From: Paenibacillus faecalis
GTDB taxonomy: Bacteria; Bacillota; Bacilli; Paenibacillales; Paenibacillaceae
Length of the DNA: 64,000 nt
Direction of reading: 5' to 3'
Assembly (NCBI RefSeq): GCF_900289175.1
Contig: NZ_LT985747.1
Span: 538,006 to 602,005 of the forward strand
Made by a program: the position numbers and the translations under genes
Part shown: piece by piece, positions 28,376 to 36,318 of the stretch
Numbering within the stretch: position 1 is the first letter of the stretch
How the letters are laid out: every line of letters starts with the position of its first letter
Notes under the pieces: model-generated
Databases searched by the model: none
Seen by the model: only the letters and a program-made list of their open reading frames with translations
Told to the model about the DNA's origin: nothing

Positions 28376-28625
28376 CAAATTTCACACCTTTTTCCCCTAT
28401 AATAGTATAAACAAACTATACCACATAAAAAGATGCGAACGTTCTATCAAGCATACTTATCCTCCCTCTATGGGGTATTAAAATCCGCCTTAATTTTGAA
28501 CCTCTTAATCCTTGCAAACATTCCCGAAAGCACGTATTCTTTTAGAATTATACTTTTATGGTATAATTTTATAATATATTAGATTTGTAGAGTACGATAA
28601 ATGAACATTTTTGGAGTTGGTAAAC

Positions 28626-29345
28626 ATGATACAGCCTCATATTTTAGCAGTGGAAGATGATCTGGAGATCAGTAAGCTGATCGTGAAAACACTTTCTGAA
28701 GAGAATTATATGGTAGATGCTGTATATGACGGAAAAACGGCTTGTGAAGCCTTGCGGAATCGAGTTTATCATTTGGTTATCCTCGACTTGATGCTGCCTG
28801 ATATGGACGGCTGGGAAGTACTGCAATGGATTCGGGAACATATGAATATACCTGTTCTGATCTTGACCGCCCGGGATTCAGAATCTGATACAATTCTTGG
28901 GCTCAATCTTGGTGCGGACGATTATCTAACCAAGCCGTACCATGTCGGTGAATTCATAGCACGGGTCAATGCTCAGCTCAGACGGTACTTGAAACTGAAC
29001 GAGCAGCCCTTAGAAGATCCTCCTATATTGGTTCATGGTGATCTAACGCTCAACTGCCATACTTGCGAAATCACGGTGCGAAATCAGACCATTCCTCTAA
29101 CTGCCAAAGAGTTTGCCATCTTGGAGCTGCTTATGCGCTCCCCGAAACGAATATACAGTAAGTCACAGATTTTTGATGCCGTCTGGCCTGATGACTATAC
29201 TTCAGATGACAACACCGTTATGGTTCACATCCGGAGATTACGTGGCAAGATTGAAGAAAATCCTTCTCAACCTGTCTATATCCAAACTATTTGGGGGATC
29301 GGTTACAGAATGGGCAAATTGGAATCGGAGACCGCCGCATGGTAA
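28626..29345 (+). CDS. OmpR-family response regulator of the lanthipeptide locus
   Basis: A 239-residue regulator: D11/D12, phosphoacceptor D54 in LVILDLMLPDM, K in ADDYLTKPY, and a C-terminal winged helix with DDNTVMVHIRRLRGKI. The ATG at 28626 has GGAG 9 nt upstream; a TTG five codons earlier overlaps that site. It is followed by a kinase with overlapping stop/start and then by the LanFEG-type transporter, so it most likely controls immunity to a cell-wall-active peptide. Confidence 0.92.
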   Translation: MIQPHILAVEDDLEISKLIVKTLSEENYMVDAVYDGKTACEALRNRVYHLVILDLMLPDMDGWEVLQWIREHMNIPVLILTARDSESDTILGLNLGADDYLTKPYHVGEFIARVNAQLRRYLKLNEQPLEDPPILVHGDLTLNCHTCEITVRNQTIPLTAKEFAILELLMRSPKRIYSKSQIFDAVWPDDYTSDDNTVMVHIRRLRGKIEENPSQPVYIQTIWGIGYRMGKLESETAAW

Positions 29346-30274
29346 CGATCTTAATTGTTTATGCCTTGGTCGTAACTCTGTTACTGGGCGGCTTGATCAT
29401 TCGGTATAGACATCTTTGCAAGCAGCTCCGTAAAATCACCCATACCCTGCTGCGCATCCGAACAGCCAATGACCACCAGCGTGTGCGCGTTCAATCATCC
29501 GTGCAGCTGCTGCATCAATTGACTGATGAGCTCAATCGCTTCTTGGAACATCATAAACAGTTAGGGGAGCGCACGCTTTTCTTGGAAGAGGAGCGAAACC
29601 AGATGCTGGTGCATCTCTCCCATGACCTGAGAACCCCGCTCACTTCATTGTTAGGATATATTGAGGTCATTCAGAGAAATGCTGCCGGCTTATCTTTGCA
29701 AGATAAGGATTCCTATATGAATGTGGTCCATGCCAAAGCTGTAAAATTACTAACCCAGATTAATGATTTTTTTGAATTGGCCAAACTTGATTCCATAGAG
29801 TCCCCTCTCCATCTTGCCCCTTTTGACATTGTTGCAGTTGTTCAAGAAGTCATTCTATCCCTGCATCAACCCATAGAACTTAGTCAGGTCGAGCCCGTGC
29901 TGCGTCTTCCAGATCAACCGGTACTTGTTTACGGCAATGCGCTTGGAACAGAGCGGATTTTGCTGAATTTGATCACTAACGCATATCGCTATGGCGCGGA
30001 TGGCCAACTTCTCGGTGTTGAAATTCAGGAGTCCACCGATGATGTTATTGTACAAGTATGGGACCGGGGCAAAGGGATTGCTCTTGCGGATTTGCCTTAC
30101 ATTTTCAACCGCTTCTATACAGGTCAGCGTTCCAGAGGCCATCATATACAAGGAAGCGGATTGGGGTTAGCTATCGCTAAGAAGCTAGCCGAGAAGCAAA
30201 ACGGATCACTGACCGTTACCAGCGTCCCCTACGAGAAGACGACTTTTTTTCTTACACTCCCTGCTAATCGGTAA
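29339..30274 (+). CDS. Short sensor histidine kinase (HisKA-HATPase_c)
   Basis: A 311-residue kinase with only one clear N-terminal span (about 2-22), no sizeable extracytoplasmic domain, His95 in LSHDLRTPLTS and a HATPase_c domain with LNLITNAYRYG, WDRGKGI and GSGLGLAIAK. NisK-type kinases of class I lanthipeptides are larger, so it resembles the small kinases paired with BcrA/LanF-like transporters. The ATG at 29339 overlaps the regulator stop and has GGAG 8 nt before it. Confidence 0.88.
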   Translation: MVTILIVYALVVTLLLGGLIIRYRHLCKQLRKITHTLLRIRTANDHQRVRVQSSVQLLHQLTDELNRFLEHHKQLGERTLFLEEERNQMLVHLSHDLRTPLTSLLGYIEVIQRNAAGLSLQDKDSYMNVVHAKAVKLLTQINDFFELAKLDSIESPLHLAPFDIVAVVQEVILSLHQPIELSQVEPVLRLPDQPVLVYGNALGTERILLNLITNAYRYGADGQLLGVEIQESTDDVIVQVWDRGKGIALADLPYIFNRFYTGQRSRGHHIQGSGLGLAIAKKLAEKQNGSLTVTSVPYEKTTFFLTLPANR

Positions 30275-30302
30275 GGTTTTTGTAAGATTCTGCGATTACA
30301 AT
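30271..30302 (+). promoter_or_regulatory. Candidate operator and promoter of the immunity transporter
   Basis: GTAAG(G/A)TT occurs at 30271 and 30282, an 11-bp direct repeat overlapping the kinase stop. A TACAAT -10 candidate lies at 30297-30302. TTGTAA and TTACAA also form an inverted pair (30280-30285, 30296-30301). Binding by the upstream OmpR-type regulator is inferred. Confidence 0.4.
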
Positions 30303-30329
30303 CGAAAGTAAGAAAGGAGTTTTCTCTCT

Positions 30330-31250
30330 ATGGAACCTATACTAAAAACAATCAATTTGACGAAGACATATGATCAACATATAGCCGTCAACAGGATGAA
30401 TATGTCGATCAGCAAAGGTGAAATTTATGGTTTTCTAGGACAAAATGGTGCCGGAAAAACAACTGCAATCCGGATGATGCTCGGTCTAGTGAAGCCTACT
30501 TCAGGAGAGGTAGAAATGTTTGGTGAGAAAATTACCAAAAACAGTTTTAGAGCTTTTGAAAGAGTAGGCGCCATCATCGAAACCCCCGGTTCATATAAAA
30601 ATCTTACAGCTTACGAGAATCTGGATATTCATCGAAGGCTGATGGGGATATCTTCGAAATCTTCAATTGAGGAGACACTCGAACTGGTTGGTTTGCTGGA
30701 AGTGCGAAACCGGAAAGTCAGCAAATTTTCTCTCGGCATGAAACAGCGGCTTGGATTGGCCCGAGCCCTGCTCCACCAACCTGACTTTCTCATCCTTGAT
30801 GAACCGACCAATGGACTCGATCCGCAAGGGATTAAAGACATTCGCCACCTTTTGCTGGATTTGGCCAAACACCGTGATATTACGATTCTCGTATCCAGTC
30901 ATATTTTAAATGAGATTGAACAGCTCGCAACCAAAATTGGCATCATTCATCAAGGCCAGCTTCTTGAGGAAATGAATATGGAACAGCTTCGGCAGAAGAA
31001 CAGGCACTTTTTGGAGGTTACCGTATCGAACGATCAGCATGCTGCCTTCATCCTGCAGGAGAACTTGGGAATAGAGGATTACATCATTATAGAATCGGGA
31101 AAGATCAGAATTTATGAGCGTATGGACGAATCGATGATGATTAACCGGACGCTAGTTGAAAACTGCGTCGATGTCGCGGAGTTGGTGTTCCATAAAGGAA
31201 ACCTGGAAGAATATTTCCTCGATCTTACAGGAGGGAATGCTGTTGTCTAA
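30330..31250 (+). CDS. Lantibiotic immunity ABC transporter ATP-binding protein (LanF / BcrA type)
   Basis: A 306-residue ATPase: Walker A GQNGAGKTT, signature FSLGMKQR, Walker B FLILDEPTNGLDP and switch His SSHI. Where most ABC ATPases have a Q-loop glutamine it reads GAIIETPGSY, the Glu variant known from LanF/BcrA immunity ATPases. With two small permeases it forms a LanFEG-like pump that removes lantibiotic from the membrane. RBS AAAGGAG. Confidence 0.92.
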   Translation: MEPILKTINLTKTYDQHIAVNRMNMSISKGEIYGFLGQNGAGKTTAIRMMLGLVKPTSGEVEMFGEKITKNSFRAFERVGAIIETPGSYKNLTAYENLDIHRRLMGISSKSSIEETLELVGLLEVRNRKVSKFSLGMKQRLGLARALLHQPDFLILDEPTNGLDPQGIKDIRHLLLDLAKHRDITILVSSHILNEIEQLATKIGIIHQGQLLEEMNMEQLRQKNRHFLEVTVSNDQHAAFILQENLGIEDYIIIESGKIRIYERMDESMMINRTLVENCVDVAELVFHKGNLEEYFLDLTGGNAVV

Positions 31251-32004
31251 TCTATTATTCACGGAAATGACCAAGCTGAAGCGTTCGCCGGTTGCCGCAG
31301 TCCTATCCATCTTTATTCTGCTGCCGCTAATTCTGCAAATTGTCATTAGCCTGGGAATTTTCAGCAGCGGAAAAAGTGTCGGCTGGTTTGATATATTTGC
31401 TACACATGAATTCCTGATCAATTTGCTGCTGGCTCCGCCCTGCTTTGCTCAAATTGCTGGTTTTATCTTTGCGCGTGAATATCAGGAAAACACGGTTAAT
31501 TATATTTTCATTTCACCTTATTCAAGACTGCGAATCTATTTAACAAAAATCTTGCTGCTGTTTCCCATCATTTTGATCAGCTTGTTTCTATCTTATGTGC
31601 TGGTAGGGATCGCAGGATTATTATTGACCCAGGAACAACTGACTGGAGCGACACTGCTGATCCATCTTCAAAATTTGGTTATTATCGCTATATGGCAGTT
31701 TGCCCTATGCTTTATTGCCCTCGTGCCAGCGGTTTTGTTGAAAAACAGCTATTCCAGTATCATCGTAGGCGCAGGCGGGGTGGCCGCTTCCATTATGACT
31801 GTCCTTACAAGTGTGCCTCCACAATACTCCGCATTCAATCCTTACTACTTCCCCTCCTACATAGTAAGTCAGTTGACCGTTGGCAATGGTATTCCTGATT
31901 GGATTTTATGGAGAGGCTTATTAACGATGCTGATTATTTTTATCGTATGCCTCTACACCACCCTTTACAGTTATACACAATCGGATATACACAGTGGAAG
32001 TTAG
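31243..32004 (+). CDS. Lantibiotic immunity ABC permease (LanE type)
   Basis: A 254-residue permease with about six spans and no large soluble domain, the size of LanE/MutE-type proteins. It carries the family motif FAREYQENTVNYIF near residue 77, shared in form with its neighbour. The best start is TTG at 31243 with AGGAGGG 7 nt upstream, overlapping the LanF stop; an ATG at 31237 abuts the ribosome site. Confidence 0.87.
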   Translation: MSNLLFTEMTKLKRSPVAAVLSIFILLPLILQIVISLGIFSSGKSVGWFDIFATHEFLINLLLAPPCFAQIAGFIFAREYQENTVNYIFISPYSRLRIYLTKILLLFPIILISLFLSYVLVGIAGLLLTQEQLTGATLLIHLQNLVIIAIWQFALCFIALVPAVLLKNSYSSIIVGAGGVAASIMTVLTSVPPQYSAFNPYYFPSYIVSQLTVGNGIPDWILWRGLLTMLIIFIVCLYTTLYSYTQSDIHSGS

Positions 32005-32025
32005 GAAATTAGCGGAGGTAGTGCA

Positions 32026-32778
32026 ATGAGAACCATTTTATATACAGAACTTCTTAAATGTAAGCGAGCTTCTATTCTATGGGTTTTAGCAGCAGTGATT
32101 GTAATTCCTTCTCTCATCTCGTTTTTTATCGGTTTCGGTTCTTGGTATGTACTGGATTCTCCACCTCAATGGAGCGGGTTTTTAGTGTACAGCCAAGCAT
32201 TAATTAATATGCTGATTGGCCCTCCTGTGTTTGCAATGCTGGCCAGTTTCCTGTTCGCGAGGGAATACCACGAGGGAACGGTTAACTCTATTTTTTTGTA
32301 TCCCCGGCATCGCGCTTTGTTTTTTTTCGGTAAACTATGCATCCTGCTCCTGCTCATCGCTGCGATCATTGGGGTTACCTTCCTCATCAGCTTGGGAATT
32401 GGGTCCATATTTACAACAACGAGCTTACCCTTCGATTTATTTACCAACAAAGTACTGGAGCTTTTAAAAATTATAGGACTACAATTTCTGCTCGTTCCGA
32501 TCGCTATTCTCGCAGGAGTCCTCAGCCGACAGGTCATCGCCGGGATTATCGTCGGTATTGCAGGAGTCACTTCATCGGTCATTCTGATGATTGCCGCCAC
32601 TCCATTCCAATATTCCGTCTATAATCCGTATTCATTTGTCACATTTATTATCGACAGCCCGCTGGAAGGCCCGCTCATGATCCGCGGCTTTGGAACCTTA
32701 CTGACCTTGTCCATTCTATGTACTGCCATCAGTTACTATCATTATGTATCCAGTGATGTGCAAGGCAGCGGCGTTTAA
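32026..32778 (+). CDS. Lantibiotic immunity ABC permease (LanG type)
   Basis: A 250-residue permease with six spans. It carries FAREYHEGTVNSIF at the same place as the LanE-type gene, so the two are ancient paralogues. Last gene of the immunity operon, ending before a strong terminator that it shares with the precursor gene on the other strand. Confidence 0.87.
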   Translation: MRTILYTELLKCKRASILWVLAAVIVIPSLISFFIGFGSWYVLDSPPQWSGFLVYSQALINMLIGPPVFAMLASFLFAREYHEGTVNSIFLYPRHRALFFFGKLCILLLLIAAIIGVTFLISLGIGSIFTTTSLPFDLFTNKVLELLKIIGLQFLLVPIAILAGVLSRQVIAGIIVGIAGVTSSVILMIAATPFQYSVYNPYSFVTFIIDSPLEGPLMIRGFGTLLTLSILCTAISYYHYVSSDVQGSGV

Positions 32779-32793
32779 AAATCATATCGTCAT

Positions 32794-32836
32794 AAAAAAC
32801 AACCCCCAGGATCAGGAATTGGGGGTTGTTTTTTAT
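32794..32836. terminator. Bidirectional terminator between lanG-type and lanA-type genes
   Basis: AACAACCCCC (32798-32807) pairs with GGGGGTTGTT (32821-32830), with TTTTTATT on the plus side and a run of T from AAAAAAC on the minus side. Confidence 0.9.
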
Positions 32837-32843
32837 TCGCTTG

Positions 32844-33020
32844 CTAGATATCACATTTCGGACCGTAAGTAGGACAACCTCTCCATGTAGTAAGAACACA
32901 ATTATTTCCACTGCAAGAACCAGGAGTGCAAATCAGTCTGCTCTGTGCTGCTTGAACATTTACCTCATCTTTCACCGACGTTACTTGAACGTCCAAGTCA
33001 AACATGGAGTTTTTAGCCAT
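32844..33020 (-). CDS. Class I lanthipeptide precursor (LanA type)
   Basis: A 58-residue precursor. The leader has the class I box FDLDVQV at residues 7-13. The C-terminal part from about residue 27 contains SRLICTPGSCSGNNC and then WRGCPTYGPKCDI: five Cys (31, 36, 41, 49, 56) and Ser/Thr at 27, 32, 35, 37, 44, 45 and 51. S27-C31 has the spacing of nisin ring A, and CTPG matches the nisin/epidermin ring B start, but TPGSC has one extra residue. The rest of the core matches nothing I recognise. RBS AGGAG is 8 nt upstream. It is encoded after lanC with its own promoter. Confidence 0.9.
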   Translation of the reverse strand: MAKNSMFDLDVQVTSVKDEVNVQAAQSRLICTPGSCSGNNCVLTTWRGCPTYGPKCDI

Positions 33021-33048
33021 TTTACTTACTCCTCTCAAAAATAATTTT

Positions 33049-33099
33049 GTAGATGATTATCTACTCTTTTATAGTAACATATAAATCTATCATTTACAA
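33049..33099 (-). promoter_or_regulatory. lanA promoter with 5' mRNA hairpin
   Basis: On the minus strand a TTGTAA -35 (33094-33099) and TACTAT -10 (33071-33076) are separated by 17 bp. Just downstream GTAGAT/ATCTAC (33049-33064) forms a 6-bp hairpin with a 4-nt loop, likely at the mRNA 5' end, where it may stabilise a highly expressed short transcript. Confidence 0.7.
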
Positions 33100-33112
33100 T
33101 ATATTACTATGT

Positions 33113-34477
33113 TTACTTAATAAGGAATACAGAGTCCCAATCATCTCCCGGCTCAAATACTGTATCCAGTAATGCCAGAGTGATTCCTGCCAAACCTTCC
33201 AACAGTCCTGGTTTGCTCACTTCGATAAACTTGCCATCGACAGAGACGACGTCTGTATATCCAAATGGAGCATCAGACTGATAAGATTCAAAAATAAGCT
33301 GAATAAGCCGGCCGCGTTCCCGCTGCAGATCTTTATGACCGCTCTCTCTCCACATTCGATTCGTAATCTGGAGTAATCCACTCCACCCATGGCAAAAGAT
33401 TGGAGAAAAAAGATTCCATTGTTCAAGAGGTCTCTTAAAAGTAGCGAGCATGGCTGACAACGCTGTATCTTTCCATTCTGGTTGATCTAACGCAGTACCT
33501 GCCAGCCACAGCGATCTAGCGACACCGGGGGAGCCATAGCACCAGGCTTCACGGCTTTTGGGTTCTCTCAAATATGTGTTCGTTATTTGTTCTTCCCAAC
33601 TTATAGAAGCAGGCCAAAATAGGCCGTATTCATCCTCGCTTGCCCATTGAATAAGCCATCCGGTAATCGTCTCGATCGCTTCTTTATGCCCCTGAACGAT
33701 CACACCCTGTTCATAGGAGAGAGACAAGAAAGCCAATACTCCAGGGATTCCATGACTCAATCCACAATTAAACAGGCCATTCGGATATAACTCCCGTTCA
33801 TGCTCATGGATGAGAAAACGGGAAGGAATATGCCATCCTGGAACCAACTGCCCGTTCACCGTTTTAGGCTGAGCTAAAAGTACGCAATATTCCAAAATAT
33901 CTTCTACTGCCTTCCGAATGTGAGGCTGATCTATGAAATGTAACAAACAACGCCCCATGCCGCTCCATCCCTGGATCACATCATAGTGAAACATATCGCC
34001 CCCGGATGATATAGCTTCCACAGATGCATCCAGCTGCAATTTATAATGATTCGTAAACAGGTTCAGCATTTGGTCAATAAAATGAGTATATCGGGTCCGA
34101 TCACGCGACAATGCTTTTGCCCCCATCAGAATCCCTGCTAACCCGCCCCATAGAGAAAGCTGCTGAATACCTTCCTCATCAATTCTCGCTTTCATGTCAA
34201 GCATATATTGGTGTCCAATCTCGTCATAGCCCCCATCCGGATCTAACCGATCCAGCTGTCCAAACAAGATACAAAGGCCCGGCAATCCATGGGAAAGGCT
34301 TAAATCATCCCAAACAGCTCCGAGCAGAGGATGCGACTCGGTTTTTTCTGCTTCCTGTAACACTATTTTTCTGACGTAATCACGGTCTCCTAATAAAGCA
34401 GCCGCTTGAAGCACCTCAGACCGTACTTTTTCCTTCAACTCACCTTCTCCTAAATCTATCAGGTCTGCTTTCATCAT
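33113..34477 (-). CDS. lanC: Lanthionine synthetase cyclase (LanC family)
   Basis: A 454-residue LanC-like cyclase with the repeated alpha-barrel pattern (LSLWGGLAGILMGAKAL, SHGIPGVLAFLSL) and zinc ligands in WCYGSPGVARSLW near residue 315 and FCHGWSGLLQI near residue 362. LanC adds Cys thiols to dehydrated Ser/Thr to close lanthionine rings in the cytoplasm. The ATG overlaps the stop of the transporter gene, so lanB-lanT-lanC are translationally coupled. Confidence 0.95.
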   Translation of the reverse strand: MMKADLIDLGEGELKEKVRSEVLQAAALLGDRDYVRKIVLQEAEKTESHPLLGAVWDDLSLSHGLPGLCILFGQLDRLDPDGGYDEIGHQYMLDMKARIDEEGIQQLSLWGGLAGILMGAKALSRDRTRYTHFIDQMLNLFTNHYKLQLDASVEAISSGGDMFHYDVIQGWSGMGRCLLHFIDQPHIRKAVEDILEYCVLLAQPKTVNGQLVPGWHIPSRFLIHEHERELYPNGLFNCGLSHGIPGVLAFLSLSYEQGVIVQGHKEAIETITGWLIQWASEDEYGLFWPASISWEEQITNTYLREPKSREAWCYGSPGVARSLWLAGTALDQPEWKDTALSAMLATFKRPLEQWNLFSPIFCHGWSGLLQITNRMWRESGHKDLQRERGRLIQLIFESYQSDAPFGYTDVVSVDGKFIEVSKPGLLEGLAGITLALLDTVFEPGDDWDSVFLIK

Positions 34478-36318
34478 ACTCTCACAACCTTTTCATTATC
34501 GAGATAAGCCGAAGCCTGCATCGTATACAGTTCGTGATATAAGCCCCGGAGCGCCATCAACTCATAGTGATTGCCATACTCCACAATTTTCCCTTCATCC
34601 ATGACTGCAATTTTATCGGCATATCGAACAGAGGAGAAGCGATGGGAAATAAAGATTCCCATTCGGTCTTCCACTAGCTGTCTAAACATTTGGAAAACTT
34701 CATACTCCGCTTCCGGGTCCAGAAATGCACTAGGCTCATCCAAAATGTACAGATCTGCGTTTCGGATATAGGCCCTGGCTATAGCAACCCGCTGCCATTG
34801 TCCTCCGGAGAGCTGATGCCCTTCTTCAAACCACTTGCCCATCTGTGTATCCAAACCTTGAGGGAGCCGATTTATTAACGGTAAAATGCCAACTTTCCTT
34901 GCAGCCTCCATAATCTGCTGATCGTTGTCTACTTGCCGAACTTCACCGAAAGCAATGTTATGCCTCATCGGCATCTCATAATGTACAAAATCCTGAAAAA
35001 CGACACCGATTTTCTGTAAAAGCTGAGAGTGATCCATATCCCTCACGGAGTGCCCATTGATCAGAATCTCTCCCTCATAATCTTGATAAAGTTGAGTTAG
35101 CAACTTCACTAAAGTTGACTTACCCGAACCATTCTTACCGACCAAAGCCAGCGTTTCCCCTTTGTTCAATTCCAGATTGACCTCGTGAACAGCATACTTT
35201 GAATTTTTCGGATATTTAAAACTGACTCCTTTAAGCTCCAACCGATTTAATTTGTCATTGTTTGCAATCTCCGGTTTTTGAGCGCCTGTTTCCTCCACCT
35301 TCAAATCCAGGAATGAAAATAACTGCTGCATATAGAGGTTGTGTTGGCAGAGTGATAGCAGATGCTGAAGTACTCCTTGAGAAGATGACTGTGTACTGCT
35401 GACAGCCTGTATCATGGCTACAAGACTGCCAATCATAATTTCCCCGGTGTACGCAGACCACAGGACGAGGAAAATGACGGAACTGATCACAGACAAATGA
35501 AACAGCTGAAAAGCACTGGACAGCGAAAACCTTCGAAACGCCAGTTTTTTATCTTCCGCAAAAAATTGCCTGTAAATAGCCTTGTAGTGACCCAGCAAGT
35601 AGTTGCCCAGATTGTACAGTTTTATTTCTTTAAAGCTGACGTCTTTCGTTAATAGAAAAGATAAATACCAGGACTCCCGCATTTTAGGTGCCCGCTTGAA
35701 ATGAACGTCAAACTCTCGCTGGCCTAATTTTAAAAAAGAGACAAATGAAGATACTGGCAGCAAAATTAATAAGACCGCCACCCACCACCGCCAGACAAGC
35801 AAAATGGCCGCGGTAGAAAAAAGCGTAACCGTCCCGCTTATTAAAGAAAGAATCGTCGTAAATATTTGATAGGGACGAATATTTGCTTCGTTTTGCGCCC
35901 GCGTTAATTGATCCTGAACCTCTGCTTCCTCAAATGTAGACAGAGACAACTTGACGGATTTAGCCATAATTTTAATATTCACTTCATTGGACAGCATCGT
36001 TTCAAACAAATGGTGAAAATAGTTGTCGGTATAACCTAAAAGCTCGTTAAACAAGGTAATACCTACCATCCAAATAAATGCATGTATAATACTTTCAAAG
36101 TTGCCACTGTCCTGCGCGATAACTACACTGTTTATCAGATTTTGGGTCGCCAGAAGCAGCGCAGCCGGGATGAGTCCCTTGATCACATTTAAGATCAGAA
36201 TGATAAGAAAGTAGACCTTGTGGGTTTCCCACAATATTTTGAACACACGTGGGAGCAATTTAAACGAGCGAATGATATTGATTATTTTGAAATGAAGGAT
36301 CTCTTCTCTGACTGTCAT
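34474..36318 (-). CDS. lanT: Lanthipeptide export ABC transporter (LanT, class I type)
   Basis: A 614-residue half-transporter: six N-terminal spans, then an ATPase domain with Walker A GKNGSGKST, signature LSGGQWQR and Walker B LYILDEP. There is no N-terminal C39 peptidase, as expected for class I systems, where a separate protease removes the leader after export. It overlaps lanB and lanC by 4 bp each. Confidence 0.94.
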   Translation of the reverse strand: MTVREEILHFKIINIIRSFKLLPRVFKILWETHKVYFLIILILNVIKGLIPAALLLATQNLINSVVIAQDSGNFESIIHAFIWMVGITLFNELLGYTDNYFHHLFETMLSNEVNIKIMAKSVKLSLSTFEEAEVQDQLTRAQNEANIRPYQIFTTILSLISGTVTLFSTAAILLVWRWWVAVLLILLPVSSFVSFLKLGQREFDVHFKRAPKMRESWYLSFLLTKDVSFKEIKLYNLGNYLLGHYKAIYRQFFAEDKKLAFRRFSLSSAFQLFHLSVISSVIFLVLWSAYTGEIMIGSLVAMIQAVSSTQSSSQGVLQHLLSLCQHNLYMQQLFSFLDLKVEETGAQKPEIANNDKLNRLELKGVSFKYPKNSKYAVHEVNLELNKGETLALVGKNGSGKSTLVKLLTQLYQDYEGEILINGHSVRDMDHSQLLQKIGVVFQDFVHYEMPMRHNIAFGEVRQVDNDQQIMEAARKVGILPLINRLPQGLDTQMGKWFEEGHQLSGGQWQRVAIARAYIRNADLYILDEPSAFLDPEAEYEVFQMFRQLVEDRMGIFISHRFSSVRYADKIAVMDEGKIVEYGNHYELMALRGLYHELYTMQASAYLDNEKVVRV

